Source: Mycolicibacterium flavescens (GTDB taxonomy: Bacteria > Actinomycetota > Actinomycetes > Mycobacteriales > Mycobacteriaceae). Taken from it: a DNA stretch of 64,000 nucleotides. This document shows, one piece after another, positions 15,001 through 27,601 of the stretch. A program made the translations under genes and the position numbers. Each line of letters starts with the position of its first letter. Position 1 is the first letter of the stretch. The stretch covers positions 744,001-808,000 of the forward strand of contig LR134353.1 in NCBI GenBank assembly GCA_900637135.1. The letters are read 5' to 3'. Below the pieces are notes generated by a model. The model was not told where the DNA came from. It searched no databases and was given only the letters and a program-made list of their open reading frames with translations.

Positions 15001-17012
15001 CCCACCTCCTCCTGAGTGAGGTGCCGGCGGCATTCCACACCGGAGTCAACGACATTCTCTTGATCGCCTTCGCCATCGCATGTGCGGAGTTCCTCGACTC
15101 CGGCCGTATGCCGATCGGTATCGATGTCGAGGGTCACGGACGTCACGAGGAACTGGCAGGCGATGTGGATCTGTCGCGCACGGTCGGCTGGTTCACCACC
15201 CTCTATCCGGTGTCCTTGACGGTCGGCGGGCTCGATTGGGGTCAGGTCGCGGCCGGCGAGGCCGCGCTGGGAACGGTGATCAAAGATGCCAAGGAACAGC
15301 TGCGCGGATTGCCGGATGGTCTGACCTACGGCCTGCTGCGGTATCTCAATTCCGATGTCGACGTAAGCGGGTCGGACCCGATGATCGGGTTCAACTATCT
15401 GGGCCGGCTGGGCGCGGCGGCCGCCGACCTGTCAGGTGATCTGTGGCGGGTCAGCGAGGAAGGGCTGGCACGGACCGGTGCCGCTGCGGCACTGCCCTTG
15501 CCGCTTGCGCACACCCTGGAGCTCAACGCCGTCACCGCAGACTCCGAAGCGGGCCCGAAGCTCCACGCCAACTGGCGGTGGGCGCAGTCAGCATTCGCGC
15601 ACGAGCAAGTGGACACGTTGAGCCGGTTGTGGTTCGAAGCTTTGGTGGGCATCTGCGCGCACGTCCGATCCGGCGGCGGCGGCCTGACCCCTTCGGATAT
15701 CAGGCCTGCGCGGCTCACTCAGAAGCAGCTGGATGAACTGCAGCACGAGCACCGCGTCGCTGACGTGCTGCCGCTGACGCCGCTACAGCAGGGACTGCTG
15801 TTCCATACCAGCACCGCACAGGGTCACGGCGACGATGTGTACGCGGTCCAACTCGATATCACGATCACCGGCGCTCTGGATGCCGACCGACTGCGCGATG
15901 CCGTGCGCACGGTTGTCCATCGGCACCCGAACCTGGCGGCACAATTCTGTGATTGGTTCGACGAGCCGGTCCAGATCATCCCAGCAGACCCCGCGGTGCC
16001 GTGGCGATACGTCGACCTGACCGTCGGTGACCTGGACGTTGGTGCGCAGATTCAGGAAACGGCCGCCTCCGAGCGCGCGGCCGTGTGTGACCTCGCAGGC
16101 CAGACGGCATTCCGCGCGGCGCTGATCCGGACCGCGAAGGATGAGCATCGGTTCCTGCTGACCAATCACCACATCCTGCTGGACGGCTGGTCCACCTCGA
16201 TACTGCTGCGGGAGATCATCGCGAGTTACTACGGGCAGCGGTTGTCCGCACCCGCTTCATACCGGAGCATTGTCGAGTGGCTGGCCGCTCGGGACCGCGT
16301 TGCCGCACAGGATGTTTGGCGCAAGGCATTCGCGGGATTCGAAAACCCCACTCTGGTGGGTCCGCCGGAACGGGCGGGCATGGGACGGCGAGGCGTCGAA
16401 TCGTTCCGGGTTTCTGAGGAGACGACGCGTGCACTCGGAGAACTGGCCCGCTCCCGCCACACCACCGTCAACATCGTTCTGCAGGCCGTGTGGGTCCAGC
16501 TGCTCGTGTGGTTGACCGGTCAATACGACGTCGCCTTCGGAACCGCCGTCGCGGGACGACCGGCGGAGGTGGCTGATGCGGAATCGATTGTGGGCCTGTT
16601 GATCAACACGGTTCCGGTTCGGGCATACATAACCCCGGCAACCACTGTCGCGGAGCTCCTCGATCAGCTTCGTGACACGTATAACGACACATTGGATCAC
16701 CAGTACGTCGGGTTGAGCGAAATCCACCGTGTCACTGGACATGACCAATTGTTCGACACCCTCTTCATCTACGAGAACTACCCGATCGACAACGTCGAAT
16801 CGTCAGGAGTCAACGAGTTGGCCATCACCGAGATCACTCCGCGCGAATACAACCACTACCCACTTTCGGTGCAAGCCGCTCCCGGCCGCGAACTTGAGCT
16901 GCGGATTGAATTCGACACCGACGTGTTCGATACCGCCCGCATCGCCGCCCTCGTCAAGCGCTTCAAGCGGGTTTTGATGGCGATGACCGCCGATTCGGGT
17001 CAGCAGTCATGA
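3..17012 (+). CDS. Non-ribosomal peptide synthetase NRPS1 (5' partial, internal modules, ends in a C domain)
   Basis: This giant NRPS is cut by the left edge. The frame is already open at position 3, inside the end of an A domain (A10 motif LTVNGKVDK near 15-43), so the GTG at 72 is not a real start. Domains with rough nt positions: A0 tail; T0 (LGGDS ~180); C1 (HHIAADGWS ~740); A1 (1780-3210); T1; C2 (HHIAADGWS ~3900); A2 (4940-6370); T2; C3 (~6670-8040); A3 (8098-9530); T3; E3 (9828-11150, HHLAVDG); C4 (11225-12460, HHIVMDG); A4 (12573-14060); T4; E4 (14350-15690); C5 (15757-16990, HHILLDG). C domains after E domains are DCL-like ([13 protein letters not shown]); the others are LCL-like ([12 protein letters not shown]). 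Stachelhaus codes read by GrsA alignment: A1 DVWCMAAVYK, A2 DVQSIGVMFK, A3 DTWTVAAMVK, A4 DFWSVGMVHK (Thr-type). All C and E HHxxxDG motifs look intact. It ends in a C domain with no docking domain and overlaps NRPS2 by ATGA. Family and domain order are certain; substrates other than Thr are not. Confidence 0.97.
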   Translation, partial: AAIPLTVNGKVDKRVLPAPEYADVDRYRAPATLTEEILAGIYAEVLGSDRVGVDDSFFDLGGDSLSAMRVIAAVNKAFDAGLSVRALFEAPSVARLASRVGEGGALAPLVPGQRPAVVPLSFAQNRLWFIDQLQGPSAIYNMAVALRLAGRLDTDALGAALADVVVRHESLRTMFVAPEGVPQQLVLPVAEADFGWQVVDASGWPSDRLAEEVDAARLYTFDLANEIPLRAALFRLAADEYVLVAVVHHIAADGWSVTPLVADLGVAYAARCSGEEPGWDPLPVQYVDYTLWQRAQLGDINDPDSRMAAQLAYWEQALAGMPEQLQLPTDRPYPAVADYRGASVGLEWPPELQQQVARLARQHDATSFMVVQAALSVLLAKLSASSDVAVGFAIAGRGDAALEQLVGFFVNTLILRVEMAGDPTVTELLAQVRARSLAAYEHQDVPFEVLVERLTTTRSLTHSPLVQVLLAWQNFAGQDSDPAAGLSLGDLQVTPLPADTRTARMDLTFSMAERWSEDGEPAGISGAVEFRTDVFDATSIEVLIERLQRVLVAMTAAPNLKLSSIDLLDELEHARLDQLGHRATTSPPASGSIPVAFAEQVARTPAAVALTDGGRSWTYRELDEASNRLAHLLVEYGAGPGECVALLLSRSAEAITSILAVLKTGAAYLPIDPALPSTRIEFMVGDATPVAAITTAGLAGRLEGLDIRVVDVDGRVVQEQSATALPAPAADDIAYLIYTSGTTGMPKGVAVAHRNVTQFVAGADADVPVAGAWSQWHSLSFDVSVWEIFGALLQGGRLVVIPEQVAGSPDDLHALLLAEQVSVLCQTPSAVGMLSTEGLGSTALMVAGEACPTEVMDRWARDRVMINAYGPTEATVYAAMSAPLIPGSGVAPIGAPVAGATLFVLDGSLRPVPAGVVGELYIAGGGVAVGYWLRSGLTASRFVACPFAGEGQRMYRTGDLVRWGADGQLQYLGRADEQVKIRGFRIELGEIQAALAACEGVQQAVVIVREDHPGEKRLVGYVTGSVDVSAIRAAVAERLPAYMVPAAVVTIDSLPLTPNGKLDRRALPAPEYQDAKDYRAPTTPTEEILAGIFAQVLGLERVGVDDSFFVLGGDSLSAMRVIAAINTSLDTAVSVRTLFEAPTVAQLALRLGEESTRLEPLVPVQRPEVVPLSLAQNRLWFIDQLQGPSAIYNMAVALQLVGRLDAEALGAALTDVVGRHESLRTVFPTVDGVPQQVVLPVGEIEFGWGVVDAIGWSEHQLHEAIDQVAGYTFDLADEIPLRARLFRVSEDDHVLVAVVHHIAADGWSVTPLIRDLAVAYGARSVDQVPGWDPLPVQYADYTLWQRSQLGDLTDSGSRLGTEVAYWEQALAGLPERLELPTDRPYPAVADHRGDTVELRWPAQLQQQVAAVARAHNASSFMVVQAALALLLGKVSASSDVAVGFAIAGRRDPALEELVGFFVNTLVLRVDLTGDPTVGELVAQVRSRSLEAYEHQDVPFEVLVERLNPTRSLTHHPLVQVMLAWQNFAGQRNAPAELSLGPVQATPLPIETHTARMDLTVSLGEEWTETGEPAGIAGVVEFRTDVFDAASVEALIERLQRVLAAMTAEPAQRVSLVDLLDEPEHAHLDQVGHRAVLTEHPARGPVSITALFDDQVTRIPKAVALRCGDRSWTYRELDEASNRLAHLLVGLGVGPGECVALLLPRSAETIVAIIAVLKTGAAYLAVDPAHPDVRIKFMIDDAVPIAAVTTEGLRARFDGYDLPVVDVEDPHIDAEPSTALPGPAPDDLAYIIYTSGTTGVPKGVAVSHHTVTQMLGSMPAHLPLSGVWTQWHSYGFDVSVQEIWGALLHGGRLVVVPDSVVRSPEDFHALLIAEQVNVLSQTPSALGVLSPQGLDSIELLIMGGEACPVELVERWAPGRLMINVCGPTETSMFAAMSAPLTPGTGAPPIGSPVPGAAFFVLDQWLRPVPMGVIGELYVAGRLGTGYVRRPALTGSRFVACPFGGVGERMYRTGDLVRWDPDGQLQYLGRADEQVKIRGYRIELGEVQAALAGCDGVEQAVVLAREDRPGDKRLVGYVTGTADAAEIRGDLAERLPAYMVPAAVVVLAAFPLTPNGKLDKRSLPTPEYTDGENYRAPGTLSEEIVAGIFAQVLGLERVGVDDSFFDLGGDSLSAMRVIAAINKSFDAGLSVRALFESPSVAQLAPRVSEGGGLEPLVPVQRPDVVPLSFAQQRLWFIDQLQGPSAIYNIAVALRLGGPLDSGALGHALVDVLTRHESLRTLFVAPDGVPQQLVMPVERAELGWHVIDTTGWTEGRLEEAIDNAVRQPFDLATEIPLRALLFRVNEDEHVLVAVVHHIAADGWSVRPLVADLATAYGARCAGHAPDWADLPVQYVDFTLWQRAQLGDIKDPQSRIAAQLSYWEQALAGMPERLELPTDRPYPTVADYSGARVPVEWSAELQQQVARVAREHNATSFMVLQAALAVLLGKLSATSDVAVGFAIAGREDAALDALVGFFVNTLVLRVDLNGDPTVAEVLSDVRLRSLAAYEHQDVPFELLVDRLNPTRSLTHAPLVQVLLAWQNFAGPAGDPAAGVALGELEVTPLPVDTRTARMDLTFSLGEHWSNDGAPAGIRGEVEFRTDVFDAVGIEALIGRLQRVLVAMTNEPYQRVSSIELLDQCEHARLDEIGNRAALTQPMPESESIPALFAAQVARTPEAGAISCGERSWSYRELEEASNRLAHLLLGLGIGPGTCVGLLLPRSAEMVVAILAVFKSGAAYLPIDPALPSARIQFMVADAAPIAVIATGGLADQLTGDIAVIDIDDPRIASQPATAVPGPDPDDIAYLIYTSGTTGVPKGVTTTHRNVTQLLRVLGNYLPVTGVWTQCHTYGFDTSVWETWSPLLHGGRVVIVSDAVVRSPEDFQSLLIAEQVSVLTQTPSAVGMLSPQGLGSMALVVAGEACPTELVNRWAPGRVMINAYGPTETTMVVMLSAPLTPAAEVVPIGSPVPTAALFVLDAALRPVAPGVVGELYVAGVGLAYGYLRRPGLTGSRFVACPFDGAGERMYRTGDLVRWGADGQLQYLGRADEQVKIRGYRIELGEVQAALSAVEGVHQAVVIAREDQPGDKRLVGYVTGSADPIEARAELAERLPAFMVPAAVVMLETLPLTVNGKLDVRALPAPEYQRAERYRAPSNAIEDILAGIYAQVLGLDRVGIDDSFFELGGDSILSMQVVARARAAGVMCRPRDLFVEQTVARLARVARVSDGEAGPVDEGTGAVVATPIVHWLESVDGRVDQFNQTMVVQAPAGVAEDDVIVMLQALMDRHAMLRCRVEVDGAGRWSLQVPEVGSVDARECVRSVYALSEEILVEARSRLNPAAGSMVSAVWAQTSGELALIVHHLAVDGVSWRILLEDLNIAWAQHHSGQPIALPAPGTSFARWSALLAEHAQTSEVVKHAEVWRHVSSTPAALPAVQPAVDTFVTAGRLSSELDVETTRMLLGEAPAAYRAGVQDILLIAFGMACAQMLGIGNAPLGIDVEGHGRDEDLAVGVDLTRTVGWFTTKYPVSLTVGGLDWTQVVAGDAALDTAIKAAKEQLRALPDGLTYGLIRYLNRDVDLSGSDPVIGFNYLGRLGAAAAELSEDLWRISQEGSSLTGAVAAIPMPLAHTVELNAATVETDSGPQLHANWSWATSAVDRPQVDRLSRLWFEALSGICARVRAGGGGLTPSDISPARLSQPQLDELQQLYPVADVLPLTPLQQGLLFHAGTVEDNDDLYAVQLDITITGRLDPQRLRDGVYNAVARHPNLAARFCTQFDEPVQVIPADSAVPWRYVDLRTDGGDLDPEEQVGTLSAAERAAVCDLDGEPAFRALLIRTAEDSHRFVLTNHHIVMDGWSLPILLQEIIAGYYGQRLPAPASYRSFVSWLAEQDRAAAQAAWSEVFAGFETPTLVSPPGRVGLGQRGVVSHRLPAQTMQALNELARSQHTTVNIVLQGAFAQLLCQLTGQHDVAFGTAVSGRPAEVSGAESMVGLLINTVPVRAKLTATTTTAELLESLQRAHNQTLEHQHVALPDIHRITGHDELFDTLFVYENYPIDTTALAGDHELSITDFNTREYNHYPLTVAALPGDELSLRAEFDTDVFDAGSVGGLIGRLERVLVAMTADSGGRLSSVDVLDGGEHARLAEVGNRVVLGQGVSAGLSIPGLFAEQVARAADAVAISYGVRSLTYRELDEASNRLAHLLVGRGVGVGARVGLLLPRSAQAVVAMLGVLKAGAAYVPLDPGHPDARIGFVLADAAPVAVISTQGLRSRLDGHAVVVIDVEDAGLAGQPCSALAGPGPDDVAYLIYTSGTTGTPKGVAVAHRNVTRLLETLDADVPGAGVWSQCHSLAFDFSVWEIFGALLGGGRLVVVPDAVVRSPEELHALLVAEQVSVLSQTPSAFYALQAADGLAPELGDQLKLETVVFGGEALEPHRLRPWLGHHPGLPRLLNMYGITETTVHASLREIVAADVEGTGSPIGVPLAHLGFVVLDGWLRPVPVGVVGELYVAGAGLAYGYVGRAGLSASRFVACPFGGAHAGGQRMYRTGDLVRWGADGQLVYVGRADEQVKIRGYRIELGEVQAALQGLDGVDQAVVIAREDRPGDKRLVGYITGSADPADARARLAERLPTYMVPTAVVVLAALPLTVNGKLDTRALPAPEYTDIDHYRAPANAIEEILAGIYAQVLGLDRVSVDDSFFELGGDSILSMQVVARARAAGVVCRPRDVFVEKTVARLARVARVADGAGEPVDEGIGSVIETPIMRWLHDMEGPIEQFNQTMVVKAPPGVAEADVVIVLQALLDRHAMLRLRVEDDDNDGWSLSVPEAGAIDARDCLRSIDVLSDNAVLAARSRLNPAAGVMVSALWVTTTGELALIVHHLAVDGVSWRILLEDLNIAWAQHHSGQPVAPPAPVTSFARWAALLAERAHRPDVVLQAEVWQQVAATPALLPPVQPAVDTFATAGHLSVSLDAETTHLLLSEVPAAFHTGVNDILLIAFAIACAEFLDSGRMPIGIDVEGHGRHEELAGDVDLSRTVGWFTTLYPVSLTVGGLDWGQVAAGEAALGTVIKDAKEQLRGLPDGLTYGLLRYLNSDVDVSGSDPMIGFNYLGRLGAAAADLSGDLWRVSEEGLARTGAAAALPLPLAHTLELNAVTADSEAGPKLHANWRWAQSAFAHEQVDTLSRLWFEALVGICAHVRSGGGGLTPSDIRPARLTQKQLDELQHEHRVADVLPLTPLQQGLLFHTSTAQGHGDDVYAVQLDITITGALDADRLRDAVRTVVHRHPNLAAQFCDWFDEPVQIIPADPAVPWRYVDLTVGDLDVGAQIQETAASERAAVCDLAGQTAFRAALIRTAKDEHRFLLTNHHILLDGWSTSILLREIIASYYGQRLSAPASYRSIVEWLAARDRVAAQDVWRKAFAGFENPTLVGPPERAGMGRRGVESFRVSEETTRALGELARSRHTTVNIVLQAVWVQLLVWLTGQYDVAFGTAVAGRPAEVADAESIVGLLINTVPVRAYITPATTVAELLDQLRDTYNDTLDHQYVGLSEIHRVTGHDQLFDTLFIYENYPIDNVESSGVNELAITEITPREYNHYPLSVQAAPGRELELRIEFDTDVFDTARIAALVKRFKRVLMAMTADSGQQS
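12387..14194 (+). repeat. 1,808-bp perfect repeat, copy 1 (end of C4, A4, first half of T4)
   Basis: This block is repeated at 24584-26391 with an offset of 12,197 bp, and I found no mismatch by eye. The predicted proteins are identical in the sense frame and in the antisense frames, which supports nucleotide identity. The left breakpoint lies in the TDVFDA motif near the end of the C domain; the right one lies inside the carrier motif LGGDS. From about 12391 to 13900 the third codon positions are rich in G and T (TTG, GGT, GTG). From about 13900 to 14194 they become C-rich, as in ordinary high-GC genes. Confidence 0.95.
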
Positions 17013-17020
17013 CCGCCGAT
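16983..17020 (+). repeat. 12-bp direct repeat at the NRPS1/NRPS2 junction
   Basis: ATGACCGCCGAT occurs at 16983-16994 and again at 17009-17020, a 26-bp offset. The first copy encodes MTAD at the end of the C5 domain; the second provides the start codon of NRPS2. Removing 16983-17008 would fuse the two genes in frame as ...[12 protein letters not shown]..., which matches the continuous C-A linkers elsewhere in the line ([12 protein letters not shown]). The repeat therefore looks like the scar of the event that split one ORF into two. Confidence 0.85.
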
Positions 17021-20000
17021 ACCACGAGGCGGTTACTGGCCATCGATCTCGTCGACGACGACGAGCATGATCAACTCGATGAGTGGGGTAACCGGTCTGC
17101 GCTGACGGCGCCGCTGACCACAGCCGTTTCGATTCCGATGATGTTCGCCCAGCAGGTGATTCGCACGCCTGAGGCGGTTGCGCTCAGCGACGGCCAGCGG
17201 AAGTGGTCGTACCGGGCGCTCGATGAGTCCACCAACCGGCTGGCGCATCGTCTGGCCGAAGTCGGGGCATGCCCGGGACAACGTGTAGCGCTGCTGTTTT
17301 CGCGCTCCGCGGAGGCGATTATCGCAATATTGGCGGTTCTCAAGACCGGGGCGGCATATGTGCCGATCGACCCGGTGCTGCCGGAGGCACGGATCTCCTT
17401 CATGATTGCCGATGCCGCGCCGGTCGCTGCCGTCACGAGTACTGGTGCAGCAGACCGGCTCGACAGCGGCGATCTGCTGGTCATCCACGTCGAAGACGCC
17501 GCCGTGACATTACAGCCCAACACCGCCCTCCCGGGACCTGCGGCCGATGACATCGCCTACCTCATCTACACATCGGGCACTACTGGCGTGCCGAAAGGCG
17601 TTGCAGTCGCCCATCGCAACGTGACCCGACTAATGGCATCGGTGGATGTCGCGCTGCCGCCGGAGAACCGGCGGGTGTGGTCGCAGTGGCATTCGTTGTC
17701 GTTCGACGTTTCTGTGTGGGAGGTATTCGGAGCCCTGTTGACCGGTGGACGGTTGGTTGTGGTGCCGGAAGATGTGGCGGCCTCGCCCGACGACCTCCAC
17801 ACTCTGCTGCTTGCTGAGCAGGTCAGCGTCTTATGTCATACCCCATCCGCGGCCGGGATGTTGTCGGCGGAAGGCCTCGAGTCCACGGTGTTGATGGTGG
17901 CCGGTGAGGCTTGTCCGATCGAGTTGGTGGATCGGTGGGCACCTGGACGGAAGATGATCGACGCCTACGGGCCGACAGAGGCCACGGTGTATGCGGCGAT
18001 GAGTGCGCCGTTGCAGGCCGGCGAGGATGCCGTGCCGATCGGGTCTCCGGTGGTGGGGACGGCGCTGTTCGTGCTCGATGCAGGATTACGCCGGGTGTCG
18101 CCCGGTGTGGTCGGCGAGTTGTACATCGCCGGTAGCGGTGTGGCAGTTGGGTATTGGCTAAGGGCCGGGTTGACGGCAACACGATTCATCGCCTGTCCGT
18201 TCGGGTCTCCTGGAGGGCGGATGTATCGCACCGGCGACCTGGTGCGCTGGGGTCCTGGTGGGCAGCTGCAATATCTCGGCCGCGCCGATGAGCAGGTCAA
18301 AATTCGCGGGTTCCGCATCGAACTGGGCGAGGTACAGGCCGCGTTGGCCGCCTGCGAAGGCGTGGATCAGGCGGTGGTGATCGCTCGCGAAGATCGCACA
18401 GGCGACAAGCGCCTGGTGGGCTACTTCACCGGAACCGCGGACCCGGCCACGGCCCGCGCGGCGCTGTCCGAGCGGTTACCGGCCTACATGGTTCCCTCTG
18501 CGATCGTGCTGATCGACGCGTTGCCGCTCACCCCGAACGGCAAACTCGACAAGCGGGCTCTTCCCGCGCCGGAGTATCAGGCCGCCGATCGTTACCGTGC
18601 GCCCGCAACCCCGACCGAGGAGATCCTCGCCACGATCTACGCACAAGTGTTGGGGTTGGAGCGAGTCGGGGTCGACGACTCGTTCTTCGAGCTCGGCGGC
18701 GACAGCATCCTGTCGATGCAAGTGGTGGCCCGTGCCAGGGCAGCTGGTGTGCTGTGTCGGCCGCCGGATGTCTTCGTGGAACAGACAGTGGCCAAGCTTG
18801 CCCGGGTTGCGAGGCTGTCCGACGGTGACGAGGGGCCAGAGGATCCAGGCACCGGGCCCGTTGTGCCAACTCCGATCATGCATTGGCTGCATGGCATGGA
18901 AGGCCCGGTCGAGCAGTTCAACCAGACGATGGTGCTGCAAGCTCCTAGCGAGGTGACCGAGGCCGGCGTGGTGGCGGTGTTGCAGGCATTGCTGGATCGG
19001 CATGCCATGTTGCGCCTGCACGTTCGTGATGACGACGCCGGCGATTGGTCGCTCGAGGTGCCGGAGGCGTTGACGATCGACGTCGGTGAGTGCCTTCTCA
19101 CAGTGGATATGCTCTCCGATGATGCGCTGGTGGCGGCGCGGTCGCGGCTGAACCCGGCGTCCGGCGTGATGCTCAGCGCGCTGTGGGTGACCTCCACGAG
19201 CCAGCTGGTGATGATCATTCACCATCTCGCCGTTGACGGCGTCTCCTGGCGAATCCTGTTGGAGGATCTGAACATCGCTTGGGCCCAGCATCACAGCGGG
19301 CAACCCGTGCTGTTGCCGGCGCCCGGAACGTCGTTCGCCAGGTGGTCATCGCTGCTGGCCGAATACGCGTACTCCAGCGAGGTCGTGCAGCACGCAGATG
19401 CGTGGCGACGTATTGCGGCGACCAGGCCTGCACTGCCGGAAGTGCAGCCGGCTGAGGACACGTTCAACACGGCCGGATTCCTATCGGTTGAGCTCGACAG
19501 CCATACGACCCGGATGCTGACGGGTGAGGTCCCGGCGGCGTTCCATGCCGGCGTACAAGACATTCTGCTGATCGCGTTCGGATTGGCGTGCGCGGAGTTC
19601 TTGAGCACCGGCAACGCTCCCGTCGCCATTGACGTCGAGGGCCATGGTCGTCACGAGGAACTGGCCGTCGACGTCGACCTGACACGCACGGTGGGCTGGT
19701 TCACCACCAAATACCCGGTTTCGTTGGCCGTCGGTGGGCTGAACTGGGCTCAGGTGGTCACGGGTGAGCCTGCGCTGGGGGCGGTGATCAAGGAAGCCAA
19801 AGAGCAACTGCGGGCGTTGCCCGAACCTATGACCTACGGACTTTTGCGCTATCTGAATTCCGAAGTCGAACTGCCGGAACAGGATCCAGCGATCGGGTTC
19901 AACTATCTCGGGCGGCTGGGCGCGGCTGGCGCCGAGCTTTCCGAGGACTTGTGGCGGATCAGTCCCGAGGGCTTGTCGCTTGCCGGCGCAGCCGCCGCCA

Positions 20001-23000
20001 TCCCTGTGCAGCTGTCGCACACCGTCGAGCTCAACGCCGGTACCGCCGACACCGACACCGGTCCGCAGCTGCATGCCAACTGGAGGTGGGCGCGGTCGGC
20101 AGTCGATCGGTCACAGGTACGCAAGCTCAGCCGGATGTGGTTCGAGGCTCTGAAAGGTATCTGCGCACATGTTCGCGCCGGCGGCGGCGGTTTGACGCCG
20201 TCGGATCTGGCGCCGACCCGATTGACTCAACAACAGCTGGACGAGTTGTGCCGAAAAGACAACGTCGCCGACGTGCTGCCGTTGACCCCCCTTCAGCAGG
20301 GTTTGTTGTTCTACACAAGCAGTGCCGCGGGCAGTAGCGACGATGTGTACGCGGTGCAACTCGATGTGACCGTGGCCGGGCCTCTGGATCCGGACCGGTT
20401 ACGTGACGCGGTGCAGACGGTTGTCGGCCGGCATCCACATTTGGCGGCCCGCTTCTGTGCACAATTCGACGAGCCGGTGCAGGTGATCCCGGCCGAACCA
20501 ACAGCGCCTTGGCGGTACGTCGAGCTGAACGTAGAAGCCGTAGATGCCGAGGATGAGGTTCAGAAGGTGTGCGCCGACGAGCGTTCCGCCGTTTGCGATT
20601 TCGCTAATCCGCCGGCGTTCCGCGCGGCGTTGATCCGGATCGCGCCGGATCGACACCGCTTCGTGCTGACCAATCACCACATCGTGATGGACGGCTGGTC
20701 GCGTCCTGTTCTACTGCAGGAGATCATTGCCACTTACTACGGTCGGCGCCTCCCAGAACCAGCCTCTTACCGCAGCTTTGTCAGCTGGCTGGCCGCTCAG
20801 GATCGGGCTGCCGCGCAGATGTCGTGGGCCTCATTGTTCGCCGGGTTCGAGACGCCGACACTCGTCGGTCCGCCCGGCGGTGCGGGCCTGGGGCGGCGAG
20901 GTGTGGCTTCGCACCTGATTTCGGAACAGACCACGCGGGTGCTGGGCGACCTGGCGCGTGCACACCACACCACCGTGAACGTCGTGTTGCAGAGCGCATT
21001 TGCTCAAGTGTTGTGTCAGTTGACCGGTCAGAGTGACGTCGCATTCGGGATGGCGGTGTCGGGCCGGCCGGCTGAGGTGCCCGGCGCGGAACTGATGGTC
21101 GGCATGTTGATAAACACCGTGCCGGTGCGCGCGACAATCACAGCGGCCACCACGACGGCCGACATTCTCGACCAGATGCAGAGCGCGCACAATCGAACCG
21201 TCGAGCATCAGCACCTACCGTTGAATGAAATCCACCGTGCCTCAGGGCACGATCAGTTGTTCGACACCCTTTTCCTCTACGAGAACTATCCGATTGACAC
21301 CGAGGCGCTGTCGGGCGATCACGAAATGACGATCCCCGAAATCAGGGCCTACGAGTACAACCATTACCGGTTGACGGTCGCGGCGCGCCCCGGTCGCGAG
21401 TTGGGTCTTCGCGTCGAATATGACACCGATGTGTTCGACGCGACCAGTGTCGAGGCGTTGGTAGGGCGGTTCGAACGGGTATTGGCAGCCATGGCAGTCG
21501 ACCCGAAGCGGCGTCTGTCGTCGGTGGATTGCCTCGACGCCACCGAGCACGCCCGGCTGGATGAGCTCGGTCACCGGACGGTGTTGAGTGAGTCTGCAGA
21601 TTCGCCGATGTCGATTCCGGCGATGTTCGCCGCGCAGGTCGCCCGCGCTCCAGAGGCGGTGGCGCTGAACGACGCCCAGCAAGCCTGGACATATCGCGAG
21701 CTGGATGAGGCCGCTAACCGGTTGGCTCACCTGCTGGCTGCCCAAGGTGTGGGTCCGGGCGAGTGCGTGGCCCTGCTGTTGCCGCGGTCGGCGCAGGCGG
21801 TCGTGGTGATCCTGGCCGTGCTCAAGGCTGGTGCGGCATATCTGGCGATAGATCCGATGCATCCTGATGCGCGTATCGGGTTCATGCTCTCCGATGCTGC
21901 GCCAGTGGTAGCGGTCAGCACGGCGGGGTTGGCCGAGCGGCTGGGCGGGGCATTGCCGGTCATCGACATCGACGACCCACGCATCGCGGATCAGCCGACC
22001 GAGGCCCTGCCCGGTCCATCGCACGACGATTTGGCCTACATCATCTACACGTCGGGTACGACCGGTGTGCCCAAGGGAGTGGCGGTTGCACATCACGCGG
22101 TCACTCAGATGTTGGGGGCATTGCCTGATCATCTGCCGGTGACCGGCGTTTGGTCGCAGTGGCACTCCCTGGGCTTCGACGTCTCGGTCCAGGAGATTTT
22201 CGGGGCGTTGCTGCACGGGGCACGGCTGGTCGTGGTGCCCGACGAGGTGGTTCGTTCGGCCGAGGATTTCCATGCGCTGTTGATCTCTGAACACGTCACC
22301 GTGGTCAGCCAAACTCCTTCTGCTCTGGCAGTTTTGCCGCCCCACGGGTTGGAGTCGGTGCAGTTGCTGATCATGGGCGGCGAGCCGTGCCCAACCGAGC
22401 TGGCCGATCGGTGGGCGCCCGGACGGGTGATGATCAATGTCTGCGGCCCGACGGAGACGTCGATGTTCGCAGCGATCAGCGACCCGCTGGTCGAGGGGTC
22501 GGATGTGGTGCCGATCGGTACTCCGGTCCCCGGCGCCGCGTTCTTTGTTCTGGATCAGTGGTTACGCCCGGTGCCGGCGGGCATAGTCGGCGAGTTGTAT
22601 GTCGCCGGCCGTCTCGGGTGCGGTTATGTGCGACGGGCGGGCCTGACCGCCTCGCGGTTCGTAGCGTGCCCGTTCGGCGGGGTCGGGGAACGTATGTATC
22701 GCACCGGCGATCTGGTGCGTTGGGGCGCTGACGGCCAGCTGGAGCACCTGGGCCGCGCTGACGAGCAGGTCAAGATCCGCGGTTACCGAATCGAACTCGG
22801 TGAGGTACAGGCGGCGTTGGCCAGTTATCCCGGGATCGAACAGGCGGCGGTGATCGCGCGCGAGGACCAGCCTGGCGACAAGCGGTTGGTGGGGTACGTG
22901 ACCGGAACCGCGGATCCGTCGGAACTCCGCGACGCGTTGGGGGAACGCCTGCCGGGCTACATGGTTCCCTCGTCGGTGGTGTTGATGGATGCTCTGCCGT

Positions 23001-26000
23001 TGACGGCCAACGGCAAACTCGACAGGCGCGCCCTGCCGGCGCCGGAGTACGCCGATGTCGATCGGTATCGCGCGCCCAACTCTCCGACCGAAGAGATCTT
23101 GGCCGGCATCTTCGCCCAGGTGCTCGGCGTGGAACGCGTCGGCGTCGACGACTCGTTCTTCGAGCTGGGTGGGGACAGTATCTTGGCAATGCGAGTCATC
23201 GCGATGGCCAACAAGTCTCTGGCGGCGGGTCTCGCGGTTCCCACCTTCTTCGAGGAGCCGACCGTCGCCCAATTGGCGTCCCGGGTCGGTGTGGACGGTG
23301 GCGGGCTGGAGCCGCTGCAGCCGATGGAGCGGCCCGCAGCCGTGCCGTTGTCGTTCGCCCAACAGCGGTTGTGGTTCATCGACCAGTTGCAGGGTCCGTC
23401 CGCGATCTACAACATCGCGGTGGCCTTCGGCATTCGTGGCCGGCTCGACCTGCGGGCCTTGGGTCAGGCCCTGGCCGATGTGGTTAGCCGCCACGAGAGC
23501 CTGCGCACACTGTTCGTCGCACCCGAGGGAACGCCGCAGCAACTCATCGTGCCGGTCGACGACGTCGACCTCAGTTGGGAAGTGGTCGATGCCGCGGGAT
23601 GGCCCGAGGCCCGCCTCGCTGAGGCCGTCAGCACCGAGGTGCGTCGCCCGTTCGACTTGGCGACCGAGATTCCGTTGCGGGCAAAGCTTTTCCGCCTGGC
23701 CGACGAAGAGTTCGTTCTGGCGGCCGCCGTGCACCATATCGCCGCCGACGGCGTATCGATCGAACCGCTCGTCAGTGATCTGGCGGTTGCGTACGCTGCG
23801 CGATGCGTCGGACAGGCCCCGCAATGGGAGCCGCTGCCGGTGCAGTATGTCGACTACACGCTGTGGCAGCGAGAGCAATTGGGCGATGTCGACGACCCAG
23901 AAAGCCGTATCGCCGCGCAGGTTGCCTACTGGGAACAGGCGCTGGCCGGAATGCCCGAGCGATTGCACCTGCCGACCGATCGCCCGTATCCGCCGGTAGC
24001 GGACTACCGGGGAGCGTGGGTCACTTTGCACTGGCCGGTCGAGTTGCAGCAGAAGGTGCGTGAAGTGGCCCGGGCGCACAATGCGACCAGTTTCATGGTC
24101 GTGCAGGCCGCCCTGGCGGTACTGCTGTCGAAGCTGAGCGCCAGCAATGATGTGGCGGTCGGCTTTCCGATCGCCGGGCGGCGCGATCCCGCGCTCGATG
24201 GTCTCGTCGGATTCTTCGTCAACACGCTGATACTGCGGGTCGATGTCGCCGGTGACCCGACGGTTGCCGAGTTGTTGGGGCAGGTGAGGCAACGCAGCCT
24301 GGCGGCGTATGAACATCAAGATGTGCCGTTCGAGGTTCTGGTCGAGCGACTCAACCCGGCACGATCGTTGACTCACCACCCGCTGGTACAGGTGATGCTG
24401 GCCTGGCAGAACTTCGCACGGCATGTCACCGATTCATCTGCCGAACTGCCATTCGGTGATGTACAGGTGTCGCCGCTGCCCGCCGACACCCAGACCGCAC
24501 GCATGGACCTTACCTTCTCGTTGGCCGAACAGTGGACGAAAGACGGTGAGCCCGCGGGGATTTCGGGAGCGGTGGAGTACCGAACCGATGTGTTTGATGC
24601 GGGCAGTGTGGGTGGGTTGATTGGTCGGTTGGAGCGGGTGTTGGTGGCGATGACTGCTGATTCGGGTGGGCGGTTGTCGTCGGTGGATGTGCTTGATGGT
24701 GGTGAGCATGCTCGGTTGGCTGAGGTGGGCAATCGGGTGGTGTTGGGTCAGGGTGTGTCGGCGGGGTTGTCGATTCCGGGGTTGTTCGCTGAGCAGGTGG
24801 CTCGTGCTGCGGATGCGGTGGCGATCAGTTACGGGGTGCGGTCGTTGACGTATCGGGAGCTGGATGAGGCTTCGAATCGGTTGGCGCATTTGTTGGTTGG
24901 CCGGGGTGTGGGTGTTGGTGCGCGGGTGGGGTTGTTGTTGCCGCGGTCGGCGCAGGCGGTGGTGGCGATGTTGGGGGTGCTTAAGGCGGGGGCGGCGTAT
25001 GTGCCGTTGGATCCGGGGCATCCGGATGCGCGGATTGGTTTTGTGCTTGCTGATGCGGCTCCGGTGGCGGTGATCAGTACGCAGGGTTTGCGGTCGCGGT
25101 TGGATGGCCATGCGGTGGTGGTCATTGATGTTGAGGATGCTGGGTTGGCGGGGCAGCCGTGTTCGGCGTTGGCGGGTCCGGGTCCTGATGATGTGGCGTA
25201 TTTGATTTACACCTCGGGCACGACGGGGACTCCGAAGGGGGTTGCGGTTGCCCATCGCAATGTGACTCGGTTGTTGGAGACGTTGGATGCTGACGTGCCG
25301 GGTGCGGGGGTGTGGTCGCAGTGTCATTCGTTGGCGTTTGATTTTTCGGTGTGGGAGATCTTTGGGGCGCTGTTGGGTGGGGGCCGGTTGGTGGTGGTGC
25401 CCGATGCGGTGGTGCGTTCGCCTGAAGAGTTGCATGCGTTGTTGGTTGCTGAGCAGGTCAGTGTGCTTAGTCAGACTCCGTCGGCGTTTTATGCGTTGCA
25501 GGCTGCTGATGGGTTGGCTCCGGAGTTGGGGGATCAGCTCAAGCTGGAGACGGTGGTGTTTGGTGGGGAGGCTCTTGAGCCGCATCGTCTTCGGCCGTGG
25601 TTGGGTCATCATCCGGGGTTGCCGCGGTTGTTGAATATGTATGGCATCACCGAGACCACGGTGCATGCGTCGTTGCGTGAGATCGTGGCCGCCGATGTTG
25701 AGGGCACGGGCAGTCCGATCGGGGTGCCGTTGGCTCATTTGGGGTTTGTGGTGCTCGATGGGTGGTTGCGGCCGGTGCCGGTGGGGGTGGTTGGTGAGTT
25801 GTATGTCGCTGGTGCGGGGTTGGCCTATGGGTATGTGGGCCGGGCGGGGTTGAGCGCGTCGCGGTTTGTGGCGTGTCCGTTTGGCGGGGCGCACGCTGGT
25901 GGGCAGCGGATGTATCGCACTGGGGATTTGGTGCGGTGGGGTGCTGATGGCCAGTTGGTGTATGTGGGTCGTGCTGATGAGCAGGTCAAGATCCGCGGGT

Positions 26001-27304
26001 ATCGCATTGAGCTTGGTGAGGTTCAGGCGGCGTTGCAGGGTCTTGATGGGGTTGATCAGGCGGTGGTGATCGCTCGTGAGGATCGTCCCGGCGATAAACG
26101 GTTGGTGGGTTACATCACCGGCAGCGCTGATCCCGCCGATGCGCGCGCCCGACTGGCTGAGCGGTTGCCGACCTACATGGTGCCGACCGCGGTGGTGGTG
26201 TTGGCGGCGTTGCCGTTGACGGTCAACGGCAAACTCGATACCCGGGCCCTGCCGGCACCGGAATACACCGACATCGATCACTACCGCGCCCCGGCCAACG
26301 CCATCGAAGAAATCCTGGCCGGCATCTACGCCCAAGTCCTGGGCCTAGACCGCGTCAGCGTCGACGACTCCTTCTTCGAACTCGGCGGCGATTCGCTGTC
26401 GGCTATGCGGGTGGTCGCCGCCATCAACAGAGCGCTCGACACCCATCTCGCCGTTCGCACGTTGTTCCATGCCCCTTCCGTCAGGAGCCTGAGCGAGCAA
26501 CTCGAAAGCGCCGACAGCGGGGTGGAACTGGTTCCCGTCGAAATATTCAAGGAGGGAACGGGCGTCCCGCTGTGTTGCATTCACGAAGGTAACGGGCAGA
26601 GTTATGCGTACCGCGGTCTGCGCGAGTATCTCGAGTGTCCGATCATCGGTATCAACCAGATCCCACAGGATGGTGAGGTAACACCTCGATCGATCCGAGA
26701 CATGGCGAAGAACTACGCCGACCGGATCCAAGCTATCTATCCCGAAGGTCCCTACAACCTCCTCGGATGGTCTTTCGGAGGTCCGGTTGCGCACGAAATC
26801 GCCGTGGAGCTTCGCCGACGAGGATGCACTGTCAACAACCTCATCATGCTGGACCCCGTGCTCAGCGCCGATGGACCTGGAGAAACTGTTGAAGACGAGA
26901 ATCCCGCCGAGGATCGTCTGCTGAACCTCTTCTTACGGTCGAGCGGTATCGATGTCTCCGAGGAGTCCGAGCGGCTGACATACCGGCGGGCCGAAGAGCT
27001 GATTCGCCAGCAGGGGCAAGTGGTGGAATTCGTCCTGCCGCCCAAACCGATCTTCGAGTTCGCGGTCTATAACCACAACACCAATCTCTCGTATCTACGC
27101 GAGCATGTACCTGACGTGTTCGATGGCGACATGGTCGTGTTCTCCGCAACCCGGGGCGAGATTGTGAACAACCCGCAAGATTGGCGGCCATACGTTTCCG
27201 GCGACCTCACTGTGCACTCGGTCGATTGCGGGCACGACGAGATGACATCCGACGAAGCGATACGTATGTACGTCGAACAACTCAAACTCTCGTTAGAAGC
27301 TTGA
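17009..27304 (+). CDS. Non-ribosomal peptide synthetase NRPS2 (A-T-E-C-A-T-C-A-T-TE), terminal synthetase
   Basis: This 3,431-residue NRPS begins with an A domain because its partner C5 is the last domain of NRPS1. Order with rough residues: A5 (40-515, code DVWCMAAVYK, same as A1); T5 (535-600); E5 (620-1070); C6 (1086-1500, DCL type); A6 (1535-2005, DVQSIGVMFK, same as A2); T6 (2030-2095); C7 (2112-2550, LCL type); A7 (2588-3075, DFWSVGMVHK, Thr-type, identical to A4); T7 (3100-3165); thioesterase (3180-3431). The TE has GWSFGG with Ser3255 as nucleophile; Asp3282 (LDPV) and His3409 (CGHDE) are the likely rest of the triad. The TE marks the end of the assembly line, releasing the peptide by hydrolysis or cyclization, perhaps onto a Thr hydroxyl (inference). 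The ATG overlaps the NRPS1 stop as ATGA, so translation is probably coupled. T6 has the GGDSI form usual before E domains here, yet no E follows. Confidence 0.97.
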   Translation: MTADTTRRLLAIDLVDDDEHDQLDEWGNRSALTAPLTTAVSIPMMFAQQVIRTPEAVALSDGQRKWSYRALDESTNRLAHRLAEVGACPGQRVALLFSRSAEAIIAILAVLKTGAAYVPIDPVLPEARISFMIADAAPVAAVTSTGAADRLDSGDLLVIHVEDAAVTLQPNTALPGPAADDIAYLIYTSGTTGVPKGVAVAHRNVTRLMASVDVALPPENRRVWSQWHSLSFDVSVWEVFGALLTGGRLVVVPEDVAASPDDLHTLLLAEQVSVLCHTPSAAGMLSAEGLESTVLMVAGEACPIELVDRWAPGRKMIDAYGPTEATVYAAMSAPLQAGEDAVPIGSPVVGTALFVLDAGLRRVSPGVVGELYIAGSGVAVGYWLRAGLTATRFIACPFGSPGGRMYRTGDLVRWGPGGQLQYLGRADEQVKIRGFRIELGEVQAALAACEGVDQAVVIAREDRTGDKRLVGYFTGTADPATARAALSERLPAYMVPSAIVLIDALPLTPNGKLDKRALPAPEYQAADRYRAPATPTEEILATIYAQVLGLERVGVDDSFFELGGDSILSMQVVARARAAGVLCRPPDVFVEQTVAKLARVARLSDGDEGPEDPGTGPVVPTPIMHWLHGMEGPVEQFNQTMVLQAPSEVTEAGVVAVLQALLDRHAMLRLHVRDDDAGDWSLEVPEALTIDVGECLLTVDMLSDDALVAARSRLNPASGVMLSALWVTSTSQLVMIIHHLAVDGVSWRILLEDLNIAWAQHHSGQPVLLPAPGTSFARWSSLLAEYAYSSEVVQHADAWRRIAATRPALPEVQPAEDTFNTAGFLSVELDSHTTRMLTGEVPAAFHAGVQDILLIAFGLACAEFLSTGNAPVAIDVEGHGRHEELAVDVDLTRTVGWFTTKYPVSLAVGGLNWAQVVTGEPALGAVIKEAKEQLRALPEPMTYGLLRYLNSEVELPEQDPAIGFNYLGRLGAAGAELSEDLWRISPEGLSLAGAAAAIPVQLSHTVELNAGTADTDTGPQLHANWRWARSAVDRSQVRKLSRMWFEALKGICAHVRAGGGGLTPSDLAPTRLTQQQLDELCRKDNVADVLPLTPLQQGLLFYTSSAAGSSDDVYAVQLDVTVAGPLDPDRLRDAVQTVVGRHPHLAARFCAQFDEPVQVIPAEPTAPWRYVELNVEAVDAEDEVQKVCADERSAVCDFANPPAFRAALIRIAPDRHRFVLTNHHIVMDGWSRPVLLQEIIATYYGRRLPEPASYRSFVSWLAAQDRAAAQMSWASLFAGFETPTLVGPPGGAGLGRRGVASHLISEQTTRVLGDLARAHHTTVNVVLQSAFAQVLCQLTGQSDVAFGMAVSGRPAEVPGAELMVGMLINTVPVRATITAATTTADILDQMQSAHNRTVEHQHLPLNEIHRASGHDQLFDTLFLYENYPIDTEALSGDHEMTIPEIRAYEYNHYRLTVAARPGRELGLRVEYDTDVFDATSVEALVGRFERVLAAMAVDPKRRLSSVDCLDATEHARLDELGHRTVLSESADSPMSIPAMFAAQVARAPEAVALNDAQQAWTYRELDEAANRLAHLLAAQGVGPGECVALLLPRSAQAVVVILAVLKAGAAYLAIDPMHPDARIGFMLSDAAPVVAVSTAGLAERLGGALPVIDIDDPRIADQPTEALPGPSHDDLAYIIYTSGTTGVPKGVAVAHHAVTQMLGALPDHLPVTGVWSQWHSLGFDVSVQEIFGALLHGARLVVVPDEVVRSAEDFHALLISEHVTVVSQTPSALAVLPPHGLESVQLLIMGGEPCPTELADRWAPGRVMINVCGPTETSMFAAISDPLVEGSDVVPIGTPVPGAAFFVLDQWLRPVPAGIVGELYVAGRLGCGYVRRAGLTASRFVACPFGGVGERMYRTGDLVRWGADGQLEHLGRADEQVKIRGYRIELGEVQAALASYPGIEQAAVIAREDQPGDKRLVGYVTGTADPSELRDALGERLPGYMVPSSVVLMDALPLTANGKLDRRALPAPEYADVDRYRAPNSPTEEILAGIFAQVLGVERVGVDDSFFELGGDSILAMRVIAMANKSLAAGLAVPTFFEEPTVAQLASRVGVDGGGLEPLQPMERPAAVPLSFAQQRLWFIDQLQGPSAIYNIAVAFGIRGRLDLRALGQALADVVSRHESLRTLFVAPEGTPQQLIVPVDDVDLSWEVVDAAGWPEARLAEAVSTEVRRPFDLATEIPLRAKLFRLADEEFVLAAAVHHIAADGVSIEPLVSDLAVAYAARCVGQAPQWEPLPVQYVDYTLWQREQLGDVDDPESRIAAQVAYWEQALAGMPERLHLPTDRPYPPVADYRGAWVTLHWPVELQQKVREVARAHNATSFMVVQAALAVLLSKLSASNDVAVGFPIAGRRDPALDGLVGFFVNTLILRVDVAGDPTVAELLGQVRQRSLAAYEHQDVPFEVLVERLNPARSLTHHPLVQVMLAWQNFARHVTDSSAELPFGDVQVSPLPADTQTARMDLTFSLAEQWTKDGEPAGISGAVEYRTDVFDAGSVGGLIGRLERVLVAMTADSGGRLSSVDVLDGGEHARLAEVGNRVVLGQGVSAGLSIPGLFAEQVARAADAVAISYGVRSLTYRELDEASNRLAHLLVGRGVGVGARVGLLLPRSAQAVVAMLGVLKAGAAYVPLDPGHPDARIGFVLADAAPVAVISTQGLRSRLDGHAVVVIDVEDAGLAGQPCSALAGPGPDDVAYLIYTSGTTGTPKGVAVAHRNVTRLLETLDADVPGAGVWSQCHSLAFDFSVWEIFGALLGGGRLVVVPDAVVRSPEELHALLVAEQVSVLSQTPSAFYALQAADGLAPELGDQLKLETVVFGGEALEPHRLRPWLGHHPGLPRLLNMYGITETTVHASLREIVAADVEGTGSPIGVPLAHLGFVVLDGWLRPVPVGVVGELYVAGAGLAYGYVGRAGLSASRFVACPFGGAHAGGQRMYRTGDLVRWGADGQLVYVGRADEQVKIRGYRIELGEVQAALQGLDGVDQAVVIAREDRPGDKRLVGYITGSADPADARARLAERLPTYMVPTAVVVLAALPLTVNGKLDTRALPAPEYTDIDHYRAPANAIEEILAGIYAQVLGLDRVSVDDSFFELGGDSLSAMRVVAAINRALDTHLAVRTLFHAPSVRSLSEQLESADSGVELVPVEIFKEGTGVPLCCIHEGNGQSYAYRGLREYLECPIIGINQIPQDGEVTPRSIRDMAKNYADRIQAIYPEGPYNLLGWSFGGPVAHEIAVELRRRGCTVNNLIMLDPVLSADGPGETVEDENPAEDRLLNLFLRSSGIDVSEESERLTYRRAEELIRQQGQVVEFVLPPKPIFEFAVYNHNTNLSYLREHVPDVFDGDMVVFSATRGEIVNNPQDWRPYVSGDLTVHSVDCGHDEMTSDEAIRMYVEQLKLSLEA
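24584..26391 (+). repeat. 1,808-bp perfect repeat, copy 2 (end of C7, A7, first half of T7)
   Basis: This is the second copy of the block at 12387-14194. Flanking sequence differs at once on both sides: copy 1 continues into an E-type carrier (GGDSILSMQ), copy 2 into the carrier that feeds the thioesterase (GGDSLSAMR). The exchange unit is therefore the A domain with its C-A linker and the front of the carrier. It has the same G/T-rich wobble composition as copy 1, unlike the sequence on either side. Confidence 0.95.
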
Positions 27305-27560
27305 GGTGTCGCGGTGGGAGATTCGAGGGCTCGTGTTCCTTGTGGCAAGACCTTCGCGGACCCATCTCGTCGAAACTCGGCTGTTGCCGTCTACCGCCCC
27401 ACAGGTGGGCGATAGGCGGGCATGCCGAACATCAAGCCTCGCTTGGCGATTGACTCACTCGGTGAGGGCAAGCACGCGGACCTGATGGTTGGGGGGGACC
27501 AGGGGGTGTTGATTGAGACCGCAGATCATGCGGACAGAAGGCTCGGGGTCATCCAGTCGT

Positions 27561-27590
27561 ACTCTGACGCCGCTCGCAGAGTCCGTTTTT
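27561..27590 (+). terminator. Possible weak intrinsic terminator after NRPS2
   Basis: ACTCTG (27561-27566) can pair with CAGAGT (27577-27582) across a 10-nt loop; CCG and a run of five T follow. It lies in the 297-bp gap between the convergent NRPS2 and asparagine synthetase genes and is oriented to stop NRPS2 transcription. The stem is only 6 bp, so this is a weak call. The rest of 27305-27601 holds nothing I recognise. Confidence 0.3.
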
Positions 27591-27601
27591 GCGCTCCGTC
27601 C

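Noticed and set aside
24434..26335. 633-codon open frame on the minus strand opposite A7
   Set aside because: Mirror of the same duplicated block; its identity to the first antisense frame only reflects the nucleotide repeat.
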